A DNA stretch of 64,000 bases, taken from assembly GCA_937900135.1 (NCBI GenBank), contig CALCDJ010000068.1, forward strand, positions 84,173 to 148,172. Reading direction: 5' to 3'. This stretch comes from an uncultured Blautia sp. Lineage in GTDB: Bacteria > Bacillota > Clostridia > Lachnospirales > Lachnospiraceae. The translations under genes were made by a program, and so were the position numbers. Of this stretch, positions 1-9,223 are shown piece by piece (the stretch's first letter is position 1; each line of letters starts with the position of its first letter). The notes below the pieces were generated by a model that was not told the DNA's origin, ran no database searches, and was given only the letters and a program-made list of their open reading frames with translations.

Positions 1-114
1 CCAGCCTGTGCTATTTTCTAGGTATCATCTTATTCTGGCAGTTCTGCCGGAAATTTTCCCGAAATACAATATGAAGAGATACAAAAGAATCAGGAAAGCA
101 AGAAGGAGGATGCT

Positions 115-861
115 ATGAATTTATTTGATTTCACGTACTGCGGAAATTATAACCGGCAGATACAGAATCTCTCCCGCATTGTGCCGGAGAAATGGAGTTT
201 TGACCATCTGAACGATAATGGAATCCTGAAGGGGTATTTGGAACATACCTTTCAGAGAGTGTACGAAGAAAAGAAAATCCTGTTTCAGAAGGAATATGCG
301 ATTTTTCATACAGGATTGTTTAATCAGTATTACCAGCCGGTATATGCTTATTTTGTTCCCAATCTGGTTCCAGACCGCCAGGAATGGTTTCTGGAAGGCT
401 TTTATACAGAATATCATCTTTTGAAATCGGGAATCCCAAGGCTTCCGGAAAGAGCCTCCTATGTGGAGAACCCGGGAGAACTGGTATTTGATCCCGGATT
501 GGAAATTATTCCCCAGTATGAGCATATTTTTGGAGAGGAAGAAAACGCCCAGCGCCTGCCAGAGGTTGTCCGAAACAGTCGGATGAAGGTGGCTCTTTTT
601 GACGGAGCGCTGCGACAGACAAGGAGGATGCTGGAAGCCGATTATAAAACAGCCATTCCCCAGTATTACAATCATTCTATTCAGCTTCTGTTGCCCATCT
701 GCCTCCAAAGCCCCAACAAACCAGATGTGGCCCTTGCCTGTGTGAAATCTCCCGATGGTTCCAGATACCTGGGACGTACCTGTCTGACGCTGCGGATGGC
801 TTATCACAACGCAAGACTTTTGGCTCGTCTGGAGGGAAGCTGGCTGACTGGCCTTACTTGA
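115..861 (+). CDS. DUF3825 domain protein
   Basis: A 248-residue soluble protein without signal peptide or membrane segments. The C-terminal half carries the pattern typical of DUF3825 proteins: DGALRQTRRMLEADYKTAIPQYY (about residues 160-185, here abbreviated as DGAL..ADYKTAIPQYY), then IQLLLPICL and a closing block around TCLTLRMAYHNARLL. The family is widespread in Firmicutes and has no settled biochemical role; nucleic-acid or OB-fold binding has been suggested but nothing here proves it. AAGGAGG lies just before the ATG. It stands alone, 46 bases before an acyltransferase read the same way. Confidence 0.75.
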   Translation: MNLFDFTYCGNYNRQIQNLSRIVPEKWSFDHLNDNGILKGYLEHTFQRVYEEKKILFQKEYAIFHTGLFNQYYQPVYAYFVPNLVPDRQEWFLEGFYTEYHLLKSGIPRLPERASYVENPGELVFDPGLEIIPQYEHIFGEEENAQRLPEVVRNSRMKVALFDGALRQTRRMLEADYKTAIPQYYNHSIQLLLPICLQSPNKPDVALACVKSPDGSRYLGRTCLTLRMAYHNARLLARLEGSWLTGLT

Positions 862-906
862 CAGTAAAAAAAGCCTTTGTTATACTACCTCAAAGGTGAG
901 AAACAT

Positions 907-1932
907 ATGAGAAATCGCGTATTGGATGCGGCAAAAGCAGTTGCCGCTTATTTTGTTGTTCTGCTTCATATTCGCTTTCCGGGAAGGACAGGAGAAATTG
1001 TGAATGTCCTTGCCCGGTTTGCTGTGCCTTTTTTCTTTCTTATATCCGGGTATTTCTGTTATAGCAGGGAGGAAGGGAAAACACGGGCAAGACTTCCGGG
1101 TAAGATCAGACATACCCTCCTTCTCTGCGGACTGGCATTTTCCTTTTATCTTATCTGGGAAGGGATTTGGGTCTGCGTAGATGGAAAAACCTGGAAGCAA
1201 TGGATTTCCGGGATATTTACAGTGGAAAATCTGGAAGAATTTCTGCGATACAATAACAGTTCTTTTTTAAGATGGCATCTCTGGTTTCTTCCGGCGCTTT
1301 TATATTGTTACCTTTTGATGCTGGCAGTGGAAACCTTTCATCTTCACAGACTGGCTGATCTGATGATCCCGGTTCTTTTCCTTCGTCATTTCTGGATGGA
1401 AGAGGCAGCGGTATTTACAGGCGTGGTATATCGCACCATGGAATTTCGGAATTATCTGTATACAGGTTTTCCTTTTTTTATGCTGGGATATCTGATTCAT
1501 GAGAAAGAGGAAAGCTGGAAAAACTGGCTGATGAAAAAGAGATGTCGTTCCTGGTATCCGGCAGCAGGTATTTTTCTGGGCGCAGTTGGCAGTGTGGCAG
1601 AGTATACAAAGACCGGACTTCTGGAGCTGTTTGTTGGATCTTTTGTCATGGCGGTAAGTCTGTTTGTGTTTTGCATCACAAATAAGGGGATTGCCACACC
1701 CCGCTGGCTGGAACGGGTGGGAAGCCGATATGCATTTTCCATTTATCTTCTCCATCTGGCAGTGGGAGATTTCTGTAAGGAGATATCTCTTCTTGTTGGG
1801 GTGAATCAGGCGGGGTGGTATCTCTGGACCCGTCCTCTTCTGGTCTGCGTTCTGACCACTCTGGTTTCTATGCTGCTGTTCTGGATTTATGATTTGTTTT
1901 ACAGAACCCTGTTCATTTCCGGAAAAATGTGA
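907..1932 (+). CDS. Acyltransferase 3 family membrane protein
   Basis: About 341 residues and roughly ten hydrophobic segments. The N-terminus RNRVLDAAKAVAAYFVVLLH matches the first helix of acyltransferase-3 proteins, with the histidine that family members use for acyl transfer to a sugar or wall polymer. The WHLWFLPALL block near the middle is also typical. I chose the ATG at 907 because AAGGTGAG lies six bases upstream; an in-frame start 30 bases earlier has no ribosome site. Likely role: acetylation of a cell-surface glycan at the membrane. The acceptor cannot be told from the sequence. Confidence 0.8.
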   Translation: MRNRVLDAAKAVAAYFVVLLHIRFPGRTGEIVNVLARFAVPFFFLISGYFCYSREEGKTRARLPGKIRHTLLLCGLAFSFYLIWEGIWVCVDGKTWKQWISGIFTVENLEEFLRYNNSSFLRWHLWFLPALLYCYLLMLAVETFHLHRLADLMIPVLFLRHFWMEEAAVFTGVVYRTMEFRNYLYTGFPFFMLGYLIHEKEESWKNWLMKKRCRSWYPAAGIFLGAVGSVAEYTKTGLLELFVGSFVMAVSLFVFCITNKGIATPRWLERVGSRYAFSIYLLHLAVGDFCKEISLLVGVNQAGWYLWTRPLLVCVLTTLVSMLLFWIYDLFYRTLFISGKM

Positions 1933-2011
1933 TATAGTAACAAATGTTGACAATTTCCCGCAAAAGGGCGGAAGCCCTGGCGGATGAAGTACAATAGATG
2001 GAGGAGACAAT

Positions 2012-2761
2012 ATGCTTGAATTAAGGAATATCTGCTTTCAGGTTCCTGACGAGAAATCCAGAAGTGCAAAAGAAAAAGGGATTCTAAAAAATGTCAGCTT
2101 TACTCTGGAAGACAACAAGTTTGTAGTAATCACAGGACCCAATGGAGGAGGAAAATCAACTTTGGCCAAGGTGATTGCAGGAATTGAGAAGCCTACTTCC
2201 GGTCAGATTCTCTGGGATGGAGAAGACATTACAGATATGGGCATCACAGAGCGGGCCAGACTTGGAATCAGCTACGCATTTCAGCAGCCGGTGCGGTTTA
2301 AAGGGGTAACTGTTTTTGACCTGATCCGTCTGGCTGCAGGAAAGGAAATTTCTGTAGCAGGCGCCTGTGAATATTTGTCGAAGGTGGGACTTTGCGCAAA
2401 GGATTATATTAAGAGAGAAGTCAACGGAAGTCTGTCCGGCGGTGAGATCAAGAGAATTGAAATCGCCACAATTATGGCGCGTAAGACCAGAGTTTCTGTA
2501 TTTGATGAGCCAGAGGCAGGAATTGACCTCTGGAGCTTCCAGAACCTGATCCAGGTATTTGAGGAAATGCATAACAAGCTTCACGGTTCTATTCTGATCA
2601 TTTCACATCAGGAGCGTATTTTGAACATTGCAGATGAGATTCTTCTGATTGCAGATGGAGAACTGCGCAAAAAGGGAACCAAGGAAGAAATTCTGCCGCA
2701 GCTTCTGGGAACTGCAGATGCAGCAGGATTTGCATGTAACAGAATCGAAGGGGTAAGGTAA
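2012..2761 (+). CDS. sufC: SufC-like Fe-S assembly ATPase
   Basis: A 249-residue ABC ATPase of the soluble SufC type. Walker A GPNGGGKST is at residues 42-50, the signature LSGGE at 141-145, and Walker B VSVFDEPEAG at about 161-170, followed by the ISHQ switch. Together with the next gene it forms the SufB-SufC core that assembles Fe-S clusters in the cytosol. Only these two genes are present: no sufS, sufU or sufD adjoin, so this is a minimal two-gene version (the SMS type of recent literature) rather than the full Firmicutes sufCDSUB operon. GGAGGAGA precedes the ATG. Confidence 0.88.
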   Translation: MLELRNICFQVPDEKSRSAKEKGILKNVSFTLEDNKFVVITGPNGGGKSTLAKVIAGIEKPTSGQILWDGEDITDMGITERARLGISYAFQQPVRFKGVTVFDLIRLAAGKEISVAGACEYLSKVGLCAKDYIKREVNGSLSGGEIKRIEIATIMARKTRVSVFDEPEAGIDLWSFQNLIQVFEEMHNKLHGSILIISHQERILNIADEILLIADGELRKKGTKEEILPQLLGTADAAGFACNRIEGVR

Positions 2762-2773
2762 GGAGGATTCATC

Positions 2774-3691
2774 ATGGACGCAATACAGAGAGAATTACTG
2801 GAGCAGGTGGCAGGACTGCATGAAATTCCAGAAGGCGCTTACAACATCCGCGCAAACGGTGAAAGCGTAAAGAGAAGCAGCACTGCCAATATTGAGATCA
2901 TTTCCAAGAAGGATACCTCCGGAATTGAAATCCATATCAAACCAGGCACCAGACACGAAAGTGTGCATATTCCGGTGATCATGAGCCAGTCTGGTCTTCA
3001 GGAAGTGGTATACAATGATTTTTATATTGGAGACGATGCAGATGTAACCATCATTGCCGGCTGCGGAATCCATAACGGAGGAGACGCATCCACCCGTCAT
3101 GATGGAATTCATCGTTTTTTTGTAGGGAAAAATGCCCATATCAAATATGTGGAAAAGCATTATGGAAGCGGAGATGGAAAAGGGGAGCGAATCATGAACC
3201 CTGTAACAGAGATTCATCTGGATGAGGATAGTTTTATGGAGATGGATACGGTTCAGATTCGTGGCGTGGATTCTACCAAGAGGGAAAACCGTGCGACCTT
3301 AAAGGCAGGAGCCAAGCTGATCGTAATGGAGAGACTGATGACACATGGAACCCAGAAGGCAGAAAGTAATTTCGATGTCCAGTTAAACGGAGAGGACGCT
3401 GCTGCCAATGTGGTTTCCCGTTCTGTTGCAAGGGATGATTCTTATCAGTTGTTTGTTTCTCATATCTGTGGAAACGAAAAATGTAACGGACATACGGAAT
3501 GTGATGCAATTATCATGGACAATGCCAGAATCAGTGCAGTACCGGAGCTTTCAGCCAATCATGTGGACGCAGCGCTGATTCATGAAGCAGCTATTGGTAA
3601 GATTGCAGGAGAACAGCTTATCAAGCTGATGACGCTGGGTCTTACTGAGGCAGAAGCAGAAGAACAGATTGTCAGTGGATTTTTAAAGTAA
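2774..3691 (+). CDS. sufB: SufB/SufD-family Fe-S scaffold (short, SmsB-like)
   Basis: A 305-residue SufBD-family protein beginning 12 bases after sufC with AAGGAGG between them. The beta-helix core is visible (IEIHIKPGTRHESVHIPVIM, then repeats such as DADVTIIAGCGIHNGG and ADSNFDVQLNGEDAAANVVS-like strands), ending in the family's ISAVPELSANHVDAALIHEAAIGKI block with a conserved Glu and His. Full SufB is usually about 470 residues; this one lacks the N-terminal extension, as in archaeal and clostridial SmsB. It would be the scaffold on which SufC drives cluster assembly. Confidence 0.85.
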   Translation: MDAIQRELLEQVAGLHEIPEGAYNIRANGESVKRSSTANIEIISKKDTSGIEIHIKPGTRHESVHIPVIMSQSGLQEVVYNDFYIGDDADVTIIAGCGIHNGGDASTRHDGIHRFFVGKNAHIKYVEKHYGSGDGKGERIMNPVTEIHLDEDSFMEMDTVQIRGVDSTKRENRATLKAGAKLIVMERLMTHGTQKAESNFDVQLNGEDAAANVVSRSVARDDSYQLFVSHICGNEKCNGHTECDAIIMDNARISAVPELSANHVDAALIHEAAIGKIAGEQLIKLMTLGLTEAEAEEQIVSGFLK

Positions 3692-3712
3692 AACAAAAAA
3701 GAGGATGTGTGC

Positions 3713-4381
3713 ATGAGCGAAGAAAAACTGGAAGAGAAGCATGAATCAGATCTAACAAAAAAAGAAAAACGCCTTCTTGAGCGAAAAAAGCTAAAAGGAA
3801 TGAGCTTATGGAAAAAACTGGAATACATCTGGATGTATTATAAACCGGCAATTTTTGGCACAATTGGTTTTGTGATTCTGATTTTTATTGGAATGGATCT
3901 CTACGAGAATGCCAAGATGGAAACCCTGGTTTCCATTTCTGTGGTAAATGCAGGGGGAAGTGATACAGAGGCTTTTGCAGAGCAGGTTAAGGAGATTGTG
4001 GGAGCAACAGGGAAATATGAAACTGTTGAAGTTTTCTCCAGCCTGAATACGGGAAGCGATGGAAAAACCCTGGATTACTATGCGCAGATGGCATTTGTAA
4101 CACAGATTCAGGCAAAAACAGTGGATATACTGGTGATTCCGGAGCCTTTCTATGAAGAATTGAATCAGGAAGGCTATTTTGCAGATCTTCAGGAAATTTT
4201 GGGAGAGGAGACGTATGCTTCCTTTGGAGAGAACATTGACCAACATCACTTAAAGCTGGAAAACGGAGAAGCAGTTGGGGAAGGGATATCCCTTGCCTAT
4301 GAGCCGGTTTGCATAGCGGTGATGGTGAATGCACCCAATCCGGAGCCTGCGGCAGAGTGGATCACATCTTTGGCAGAATAA
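3713..4381 (+). CDS. Hypothetical membrane-anchored protein
   Basis: About 222 residues. A charged cytoplasmic N-terminus (EEKLEEKHESDLTKKEKRLL) is followed by one membrane helix around residues 45-65 (IFGTIGFVILIFIGMDLY) and an extracytoplasmic domain of about 155 residues. That domain has weak resemblance to periplasmic solute-binding folds (VDILVIPEPFYEEL) but no recognised family. ATG at 3713 has GAGG eight bases upstream; the GTG two codons earlier is less likely. It follows sufB by 21 bases and ends at a strong terminator, so it is probably the last gene of the suf operon. Function unknown. Confidence 0.6.
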   Translation: MSEEKLEEKHESDLTKKEKRLLERKKLKGMSLWKKLEYIWMYYKPAIFGTIGFVILIFIGMDLYENAKMETLVSISVVNAGGSDTEAFAEQVKEIVGATGKYETVEVFSSLNTGSDGKTLDYYAQMAFVTQIQAKTVDILVIPEPFYEELNQEGYFADLQEILGEETYASFGENIDQHHLKLENGEAVGEGISLAYEPVCIAVMVNAPNPEPAAEWITSLAE

Positions 4382-4389
4382 AAGAAAAA

Positions 4390-4433
4390 AGAGGCAGTTG
4401 TTCCCATGGATTTGGAACAGCTGTCTCTTTTTA
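4390..4433 (+). terminator. Rho-independent terminator after the suf operon
   Basis: GAGGCAGTTGTTCC pairs with GGAACAGCTGTCTC across a nine-base loop and is followed by TTTTT. It lies between the suf-linked membrane protein and the converging MATE gene. Confidence 0.85.
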
Positions 4434-4444
4434 TATGTTCTGAA

Positions 4445-5812
4445 TCAGGAAATTACCATTTCTTCTCTTTTTTTCAGGTGGCGGTCAATGATCAGAAGGA
4501 ATACCACGGTAGAAACCACAGAACTTACCAGGTCTGCCAGGGGCTCTGCGTAAAAAGCAGTGGATGCCTGATAAAAGGCCGGCAGAAGAATGGTTCCTGC
4601 CACATACAGAGATTTACGGAGTATGGACAGAGAAAGAGCTGTTTTGGTACGTTCCAGAGCTGTCAGCGCATCCACAAATACGAACTGAAAGCTTAAAGGA
4701 ATGATCATCATAGTAAAAACACGGATGCCCCAGATGGAAAAATCTATGTATTCCTGATTGGAGGTAAACAAAAGAACGAATACCTTTGGAAGAAAGCGGG
4801 AAAGAATAAACATCAGTGTGGTAAAGGACAGCATAAGTACAAGGTTGGTACGAATGGTTTTCTTTACCCGGGCGGTTTCCTTGGCTCCGTAGTTAAAACT
4901 GATGATTGCCTGGGTTCCTCCGCTGATTCCAATCATGGGAGAAGTAATCAGAAGCAGATAGCTTTGTACAATGGTGGCGCAGGTAATGAGCATATCTCCC
5001 TGAGAAGGGCCGCCGTATTTTTGCAGAACCGTATTCATGGCAATAAGAAGAATACTGTCAGTGGCAAGGATCAGGAAAGGAGAAAGCCCCAGATATAAAA
5101 TGCGCATCATCAGCTTTTTGTCGTAATTTCCAAAAGTAATAGGGACATGTACCTTTTTTCCAAAAAGAAAAAACAGGGCAAAGGTACAGGAGGCCATCTG
5201 GGAAAGAACCGTTGCAACAGCGGCTCCAGCCACATCCATATGGAAGCCGAAAATAAAAATAGGGTCCAGGATAATGTTGGAGATCGCCCCAATGAGGACT
5301 GTGGCCATACCTGCCATAGGAAATCCCTGACAGTTAATGAAGTAATTCAGTCCTGCTGCCATTAAGGCGAAAAAGGTGCCGACCGTATAGATGGTCATAT
5401 AGGTATTGGCATAGGAAAAGGTCGTGGCGCTTGCGCCAAACCACATCAAAAGCCTGTCTTTCAAAAGAAGAAATACAATGGTCAGTACAACAGAAAAACA
5501 GGACAGCATCAAAAAGGAATTGGAAAGGATTTGCTTTGCCTTTGGCAGATTTTTTTCTCCGAGACGAATGCCAAGAAGAATAGAGCCGCCCAGACCCACC
5601 AGTGTCCCGAAAGAGGACAGTAAAGTAACAATGGGACCGCAGACGCCAACTCCAGCCAGCGCAAGAGCGCCGATTTTTGGAATATGCCCAATGTACATAC
5701 GGTCAATGATGCTGTACAAAACATTGACAAACTGAGCGATCATTGCCGGAATGGCAAGGCGAAATACAAGAGAAGTAATGGAATCCTTCCCCAAATCTGT
5801 AGAAACTTTCAT
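4445..5812 (-). CDS. MATE family efflux transporter
   Basis: 455 residues with about twelve membrane helices arranged as two similar halves, typical of the MATE/NorM/DinF exporters that use Na+ or H+ gradients to expel cationic drugs or metabolites. Family landmarks are the N-terminal AIPAMIAQFVNVLYSIIDRMYIG block, GLGGSILLGIRLGE and the second-half GISGGTQAIISFNYGA motif. GGGGGAAA lies before the ATG. The gene is transcribed towards the suf terminator and away from larE. Substrate cannot be predicted. Confidence 0.9.
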   Translation of the reverse strand: MKVSTDLGKDSITSLVFRLAIPAMIAQFVNVLYSIIDRMYIGHIPKIGALALAGVGVCGPIVTLLSSFGTLVGLGGSILLGIRLGEKNLPKAKQILSNSFLMLSCFSVVLTIVFLLLKDRLLMWFGASATTFSYANTYMTIYTVGTFFALMAAGLNYFINCQGFPMAGMATVLIGAISNIILDPIFIFGFHMDVAGAAVATVLSQMASCTFALFFLFGKKVHVPITFGNYDKKLMMRILYLGLSPFLILATDSILLIAMNTVLQKYGGPSQGDMLITCATIVQSYLLLITSPMIGISGGTQAIISFNYGAKETARVKKTIRTNLVLMLSFTTLMFILSRFLPKVFVLLFTSNQEYIDFSIWGIRVFTMMIIPLSFQFVFVDALTALERTKTALSLSILRKSLYVAGTILLPAFYQASTAFYAEPLADLVSSVVSTVVFLLIIDRHLKKREEMVIS

Positions 5813-5914
5813 GATTGATTTCCCCCGTCAAGTAAAAATTCACAACGGCTATACTATAGCAGATTTTGTCAGGTAATTCAATGAAGATTAAGAAAAATAT
5901 ATCAGGAAGTTGCC

Positions 5915-5943
5915 TTGATATCATATTACAGAAAGGGTATAAT
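5915..5943 (+). promoter_or_regulatory. Sigma-70 promoter for larE
   Basis: TTGATA, a 17-base spacer and TATAAT, ending 35 bases before the larE start. Confidence 0.75.
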
Positions 5944-5978
5944 GAAAGATACTTTTAGGAAAGAAAACAGGAGATAGA

Positions 5979-6815
5979 ATGTCTGATTTAAAGCATACAA
6001 AGAAAAAAAGAAAACAGCTGGAAGTGCTTTTACAGAAACTTACCCAGGAGGATGTCTGTGTGGCTTATTCCGGGGGTGTGGATTCCAGCCTTCTTCTTGT
6101 GATGACCTGGGAAGAGGCCCAAAAAAACAATACCCAGGTTTATGCCCTTACCATGGATACGGTGCTCCATCCCAAGGCGGATTTGGAAATTGCCAGAACC
6201 GTACTTGCCAGAACCGGTGCAATGCATAAGATTCTTACATTAAATGAACTGGCAGTCCCGGAAATCAAGAACAACCCTGCAGACCGGTGTTACCGCTGCA
6301 AGAAGGAACTGTACAGACGAATGCTTCAATTTGCCGAAGAAAAAGGCATTTCCAGGCTTCTGGAAGGCAGCAATGAAGATGATCTCCACGTATACCGCCC
6401 TGGTTTGCGGGCCATTGGAGAACTGGGGGTGAGAAGTCCTCTGGCAGAGATGGGACTGACCAAGGAAGAAGTGCGCTTTCTCGCAAAGGATTATGGGATT
6501 CCTGTGGCAGATCGTCCGTCCAGTCCCTGTCTCGCCACCCGGCTTCCTTATGGAACAGAGATTGATCTGGAACTTCTTCGCCGTATTGATGAGGCAGAGG
6601 AGTTTTTGCGAAAGCTTTCATTTTATAATGTACGGGTTCGGGTGCACAGGGATATCGCGCGACTGGAAATAGATACGGAAGAATTTCCACAGTTGTTAAA
6701 AGAGAGAGAAAGGATCATCAGAAAACTAAAGGAATTGGGATTTCCTTATGTTACTCTGGATCTGGAAGGCTTCCGAAGCGGAAGTATGGATATACACATT
6801 GAGAAACAGGATTGA
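5979..6815 (+). CDS. larE: LarE-type ATP-dependent sulfur transferase (three-cysteine form)
   Basis: 278 residues. The PP-loop SGGVDSS is at residues 31-37 and the LarE signature PSSPCLATR at about 180-188. In Lactiplantibacillus plantarum LarE the cysteine of that signature is consumed as sulfur donor when the nickel-pincer cofactor of lactate racemase is made. Here two more cysteines are present in RCYRCK (C104, C107), so with C184 the protein has the three-cysteine set described for LarE enzymes that carry a [4Fe-4S] cluster and need not be sacrificed. No larA, larB or larC lies in the window; the partner enzyme is elsewhere or different. A cupin follows 18 bases later. Confidence 0.85.
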   Translation: MSDLKHTKKKRKQLEVLLQKLTQEDVCVAYSGGVDSSLLLVMTWEEAQKNNTQVYALTMDTVLHPKADLEIARTVLARTGAMHKILTLNELAVPEIKNNPADRCYRCKKELYRRMLQFAEEKGISRLLEGSNEDDLHVYRPGLRAIGELGVRSPLAEMGLTKEEVRFLAKDYGIPVADRPSSPCLATRLPYGTEIDLELLRRIDEAEEFLRKLSFYNVRVRVHRDIARLEIDTEEFPQLLKERERIIRKLKELGFPYVTLDLEGFRSGSMDIHIEKQD

Positions 6816-6833
6816 AACAGAGGAGGATAAACA

Positions 6834-7160
6834 ATGAGAACAGAGACAGTGAAAAATATGTGCGGTGGATTGGGACATACGGTCATTAAGCATGTACTGG
6901 AAGGGGAACAGTTGGGAACGAATTGTGGTCTTTATGCACAGGTGACTCTGGAACCAGGATGTTCTCTCGGATATCACGAACATCATGGAGAAAGTGAAAC
7001 CTATTATATCCTTTCCGGAGAAGGAATCTACAGCGATAATGGAAAGCTGCAGCATGTTCATGCAGGGGATGTGACTGTGACCACAAGTGGACAGGGACAC
7101 GCCCTGACTAATCTTGGACAGGTTCCGTTGGTTTTTATGGCATTGATACTTCGAGATTAA
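6834..7160 (+). CDS. Small cupin-domain protein
   Basis: 108 residues forming one cupin barrel. Motif 1 is GYHEHHGESETYYILSGEG (about residues 45-63), with the two histidines and glutamate that bind a metal; motif 2 is AGDVTVTTSGQGHAL with a further histidine. Proteins of this size are often isomerases, dioxygenases or storage proteins, and the substrate cannot be inferred. It sits 18 bases after larE with AGGAGGAT as ribosome site, so co-expression with LarE is likely. Confidence 0.85.
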   Translation: MRTETVKNMCGGLGHTVIKHVLEGEQLGTNCGLYAQVTLEPGCSLGYHEHHGESETYYILSGEGIYSDNGKLQHVHAGDVTVTTSGQGHALTNLGQVPLVFMALILRD

Positions 7161-7168
7161 ACGTATTT

Positions 7169-7205
7169 GAGCCATAGATATCCCCAGAGGCTCTTTCTTG
7201 TTTTG
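7169..7205 (+). terminator. Weak terminator-like hairpin after the cupin gene
   Basis: GAGCC and GGCTC pair around a 15-base loop, followed by TTTCTTGTTTT. The stem is short, so termination would be partial. Confidence 0.35.
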
Positions 7206-7255
7206 ATCTCCCCCAAAAACTGTGGGAAATTGTGATTTGGATATTGGTAAATGCC

Positions 7256-7284
7256 TTGAAATTACAGAGATTATGTGATATATA
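7256..7284 (+). promoter_or_regulatory. Promoter of the polyamine transporter operon
   Basis: TTGAAA, a 17-base spacer and TATATA, ending about 63 bases before the potA start. Confidence 0.6.
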
Positions 7285-7347
7285 TGTGAGGATATGGCTT
7301 TTTTGTCAAAAAATGCAAGAGAAAACAATCGATCGGAGGGGAAGAGT

Positions 7348-8421
7348 ATGAGTCATAAACTGATTGATTTAATGAACATCACTAAGACATACGGCACACA
7401 GACCGTACTGGATGATCTGAATCTATATATCAGGGAGAATGAGTTTCTTACGCTTTTAGGACCAAGTGGATGTGGTAAGACTACCACATTGCGTATTTTG
7501 GGAGGATTTGAAAGTCCGGATTCCGGACGGGTGATTTTTGACGGACAGGATATTACCAGTCTTCCTCCAAACAAACGTCAGCTGAATACAGTGTTTCAGA
7601 AATATGCGCTGTTTACCCACATGACTATCGCAGAAAATATTGCTTTTGGTCTGAAAATAAAAAACAAAAGTAAACAGTATATTCATGACAAAATCAAGTA
7701 TGCCTTAAAGCTGGTAAATCTGGATGGATTTGAGAATCGAATGCCGGAGTCTTTAAGTGGAGGACAGCAGCAGCGAATCGCTATTGCACGTGCAATCGTC
7801 AATGAGCCGAAGGTTCTTCTTCTGGATGAGCCTCTTGGCGCACTGGATTTAAAAATGCGGCAGGACATGCAGTATGAGCTGATTCGTCTGAAAAACGAAC
7901 TGGGAATTACCTTTATCTATGTAACCCATGATCAGGAGGAGGCTCTGACTATGTCAGATACCATCGTGGTTATGAACCAGGGTTATATTCAGCAGATCGG
8001 TACGCCGGAGGGAATTTACAATGAACCGGAAAATGCTTTTGTGGCGGATTTCATTGGGGAAAGTAATATTATTCCAGGTCTGATGCTGGAGGATCGTCTG
8101 GTAAAAATTCTCGGTGTGCCTTTCCCCTGTGTGGATGAAGGCTTTGGACATAACAAACCGGTGGACGTGGTGATCCGACCGGAGGATATTGATCTGTTAA
8201 AACCAGGAGAAGGTACCATGGATGGAGTGGTGACTCATCTGATCTTCAAGGGAGTACACTATGAAATGGAAGTAATGGCAAATAATTACGAATGGCTGGT
8301 TCATAGCACAGATATGTTCCCTGTAGGAACAGAGATAAGTATCCACGTGGATCCTTTTGATATTCAGATCATGAAAAAACCGGAATCCGAGGACGAGGAG
8401 GCTGTGAATATTGAAGAGTAA
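7348..8421 (+). CDS. potA: Spermidine/putrescine ABC importer ATPase PotA
   Basis: About 357 residues. Walker A GPSGCGKTT is at residues 38-46, followed by the Q loop (VFQKYALF), signature LSGGQQQR and Walker B VLLLDEPLGALD. The C-terminal 120 residues form the TOBE regulatory domain (VVIRPEDIDLL). It energises uptake of polyamines at the inner face of the membrane. The ATG at 7348 is chosen because GGAGGGG precedes it; an upstream in-frame ATG at 7294 lacks a ribosome site. First gene of potA-potB-potCD. Confidence 0.92.
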   Translation: MSHKLIDLMNITKTYGTQTVLDDLNLYIRENEFLTLLGPSGCGKTTTLRILGGFESPDSGRVIFDGQDITSLPPNKRQLNTVFQKYALFTHMTIAENIAFGLKIKNKSKQYIHDKIKYALKLVNLDGFENRMPESLSGGQQQRIAIARAIVNEPKVLLLDEPLGALDLKMRQDMQYELIRLKNELGITFIYVTHDQEEALTMSDTIVVMNQGYIQQIGTPEGIYNEPENAFVADFIGESNIIPGLMLEDRLVKILGVPFPCVDEGFGHNKPVDVVIRPEDIDLLKPGEGTMDGVVTHLIFKGVHYEMEVMANNYEWLVHSTDMFPVGTEISIHVDPFDIQIMKKPESEDEEAVNIEE

Positions 8422-9223
8422 GCGTTTACTGGCCGGCCCGTATCTGTTTTGGTCCGTGTCCTTTGTGGTGATCCCCCTTCTGGTGATTCTGTATTATGCT
8501 TTTACCAATGACGATAGCGCATTTACCTTTGCCAACCTTTCGGCTATTACCACACCGGAAAATCTGAAAGCATTGGGGATGTCCATTATGCTTTCCTTTT
8601 TCAGTACGCTGGTCTGTCTGATTCTGGCATATCCTCTGGCCATGATCTTAAGTTCCAGAAATGTGAGCCAGTCCAGCTTTATTGTACTGATTTTTATTCT
8701 TCCCATGTGGATGAATTTTTTGCTGCGTACCATGGCATGGCAGACTCTTCTGGAAAAAACAGGTGTGATTAACAGCGTCCTGAAATTTTTCCATTTGCCC
8801 GGACTGGAAATCATCAATACGCCATATGCGATTATCCTTGGTATGGTATATAATTTCCTGCCCTTTATGGTACTGCCGATTTACAATGTTCTGATCAAGA
8901 TTGACAAAGATGTTTTAAATGCGGCCAGAGATTTGGGCGCCAATCCGGCTCAGACCTTTCTGAAGATCATTCTCCCTCTTAGCGTACCGGGAGTGATCAG
9001 CGGGATTACTATGGTATTTGTGCCTGCGCTTACCACCTTCGTAATCTCAGACCTTTTGGGCGGCGGAAAGATCCTTCTGATTGGAAATGTGATCGAACAG
9101 TCCTTTAAACAAAACAGCAACTGGCATGTGGGAAGCGGACTTTCCCTGGTGCTGATGGTATTTATCATTGCCAGTATGGCGCTGGTTGCCAAATACGATA
9201 AAGAAGAGAGCGGGGTATTCTGA
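8411..9223 (+). CDS. potB: Polyamine ABC permease PotB
   Basis: 270 residues with six membrane helices and the EAA-type loop (LNAARDLGANPAQTFLKIILPL) through which permeases of this class contact the ATPase. The start is a TTG at 8411, overlapping the end of potA by 11 bases, with GAGGAG about ten bases upstream; this suggests translational coupling. It is half of the membrane channel for spermidine/putrescine, paired with the PotC half of the next gene. Confidence 0.9.
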   Translation: MKSKRLLAGPYLFWSVSFVVIPLLVILYYAFTNDDSAFTFANLSAITTPENLKALGMSIMLSFFSTLVCLILAYPLAMILSSRNVSQSSFIVLIFILPMWMNFLLRTMAWQTLLEKTGVINSVLKFFHLPGLEIINTPYAIILGMVYNFLPFMVLPIYNVLIKIDKDVLNAARDLGANPAQTFLKIILPLSVPGVISGITMVFVPALTTFVISDLLGGGKILLIGNVIEQSFKQNSNWHVGSGLSLVLMVFIIASMALVAKYDKEESGVF

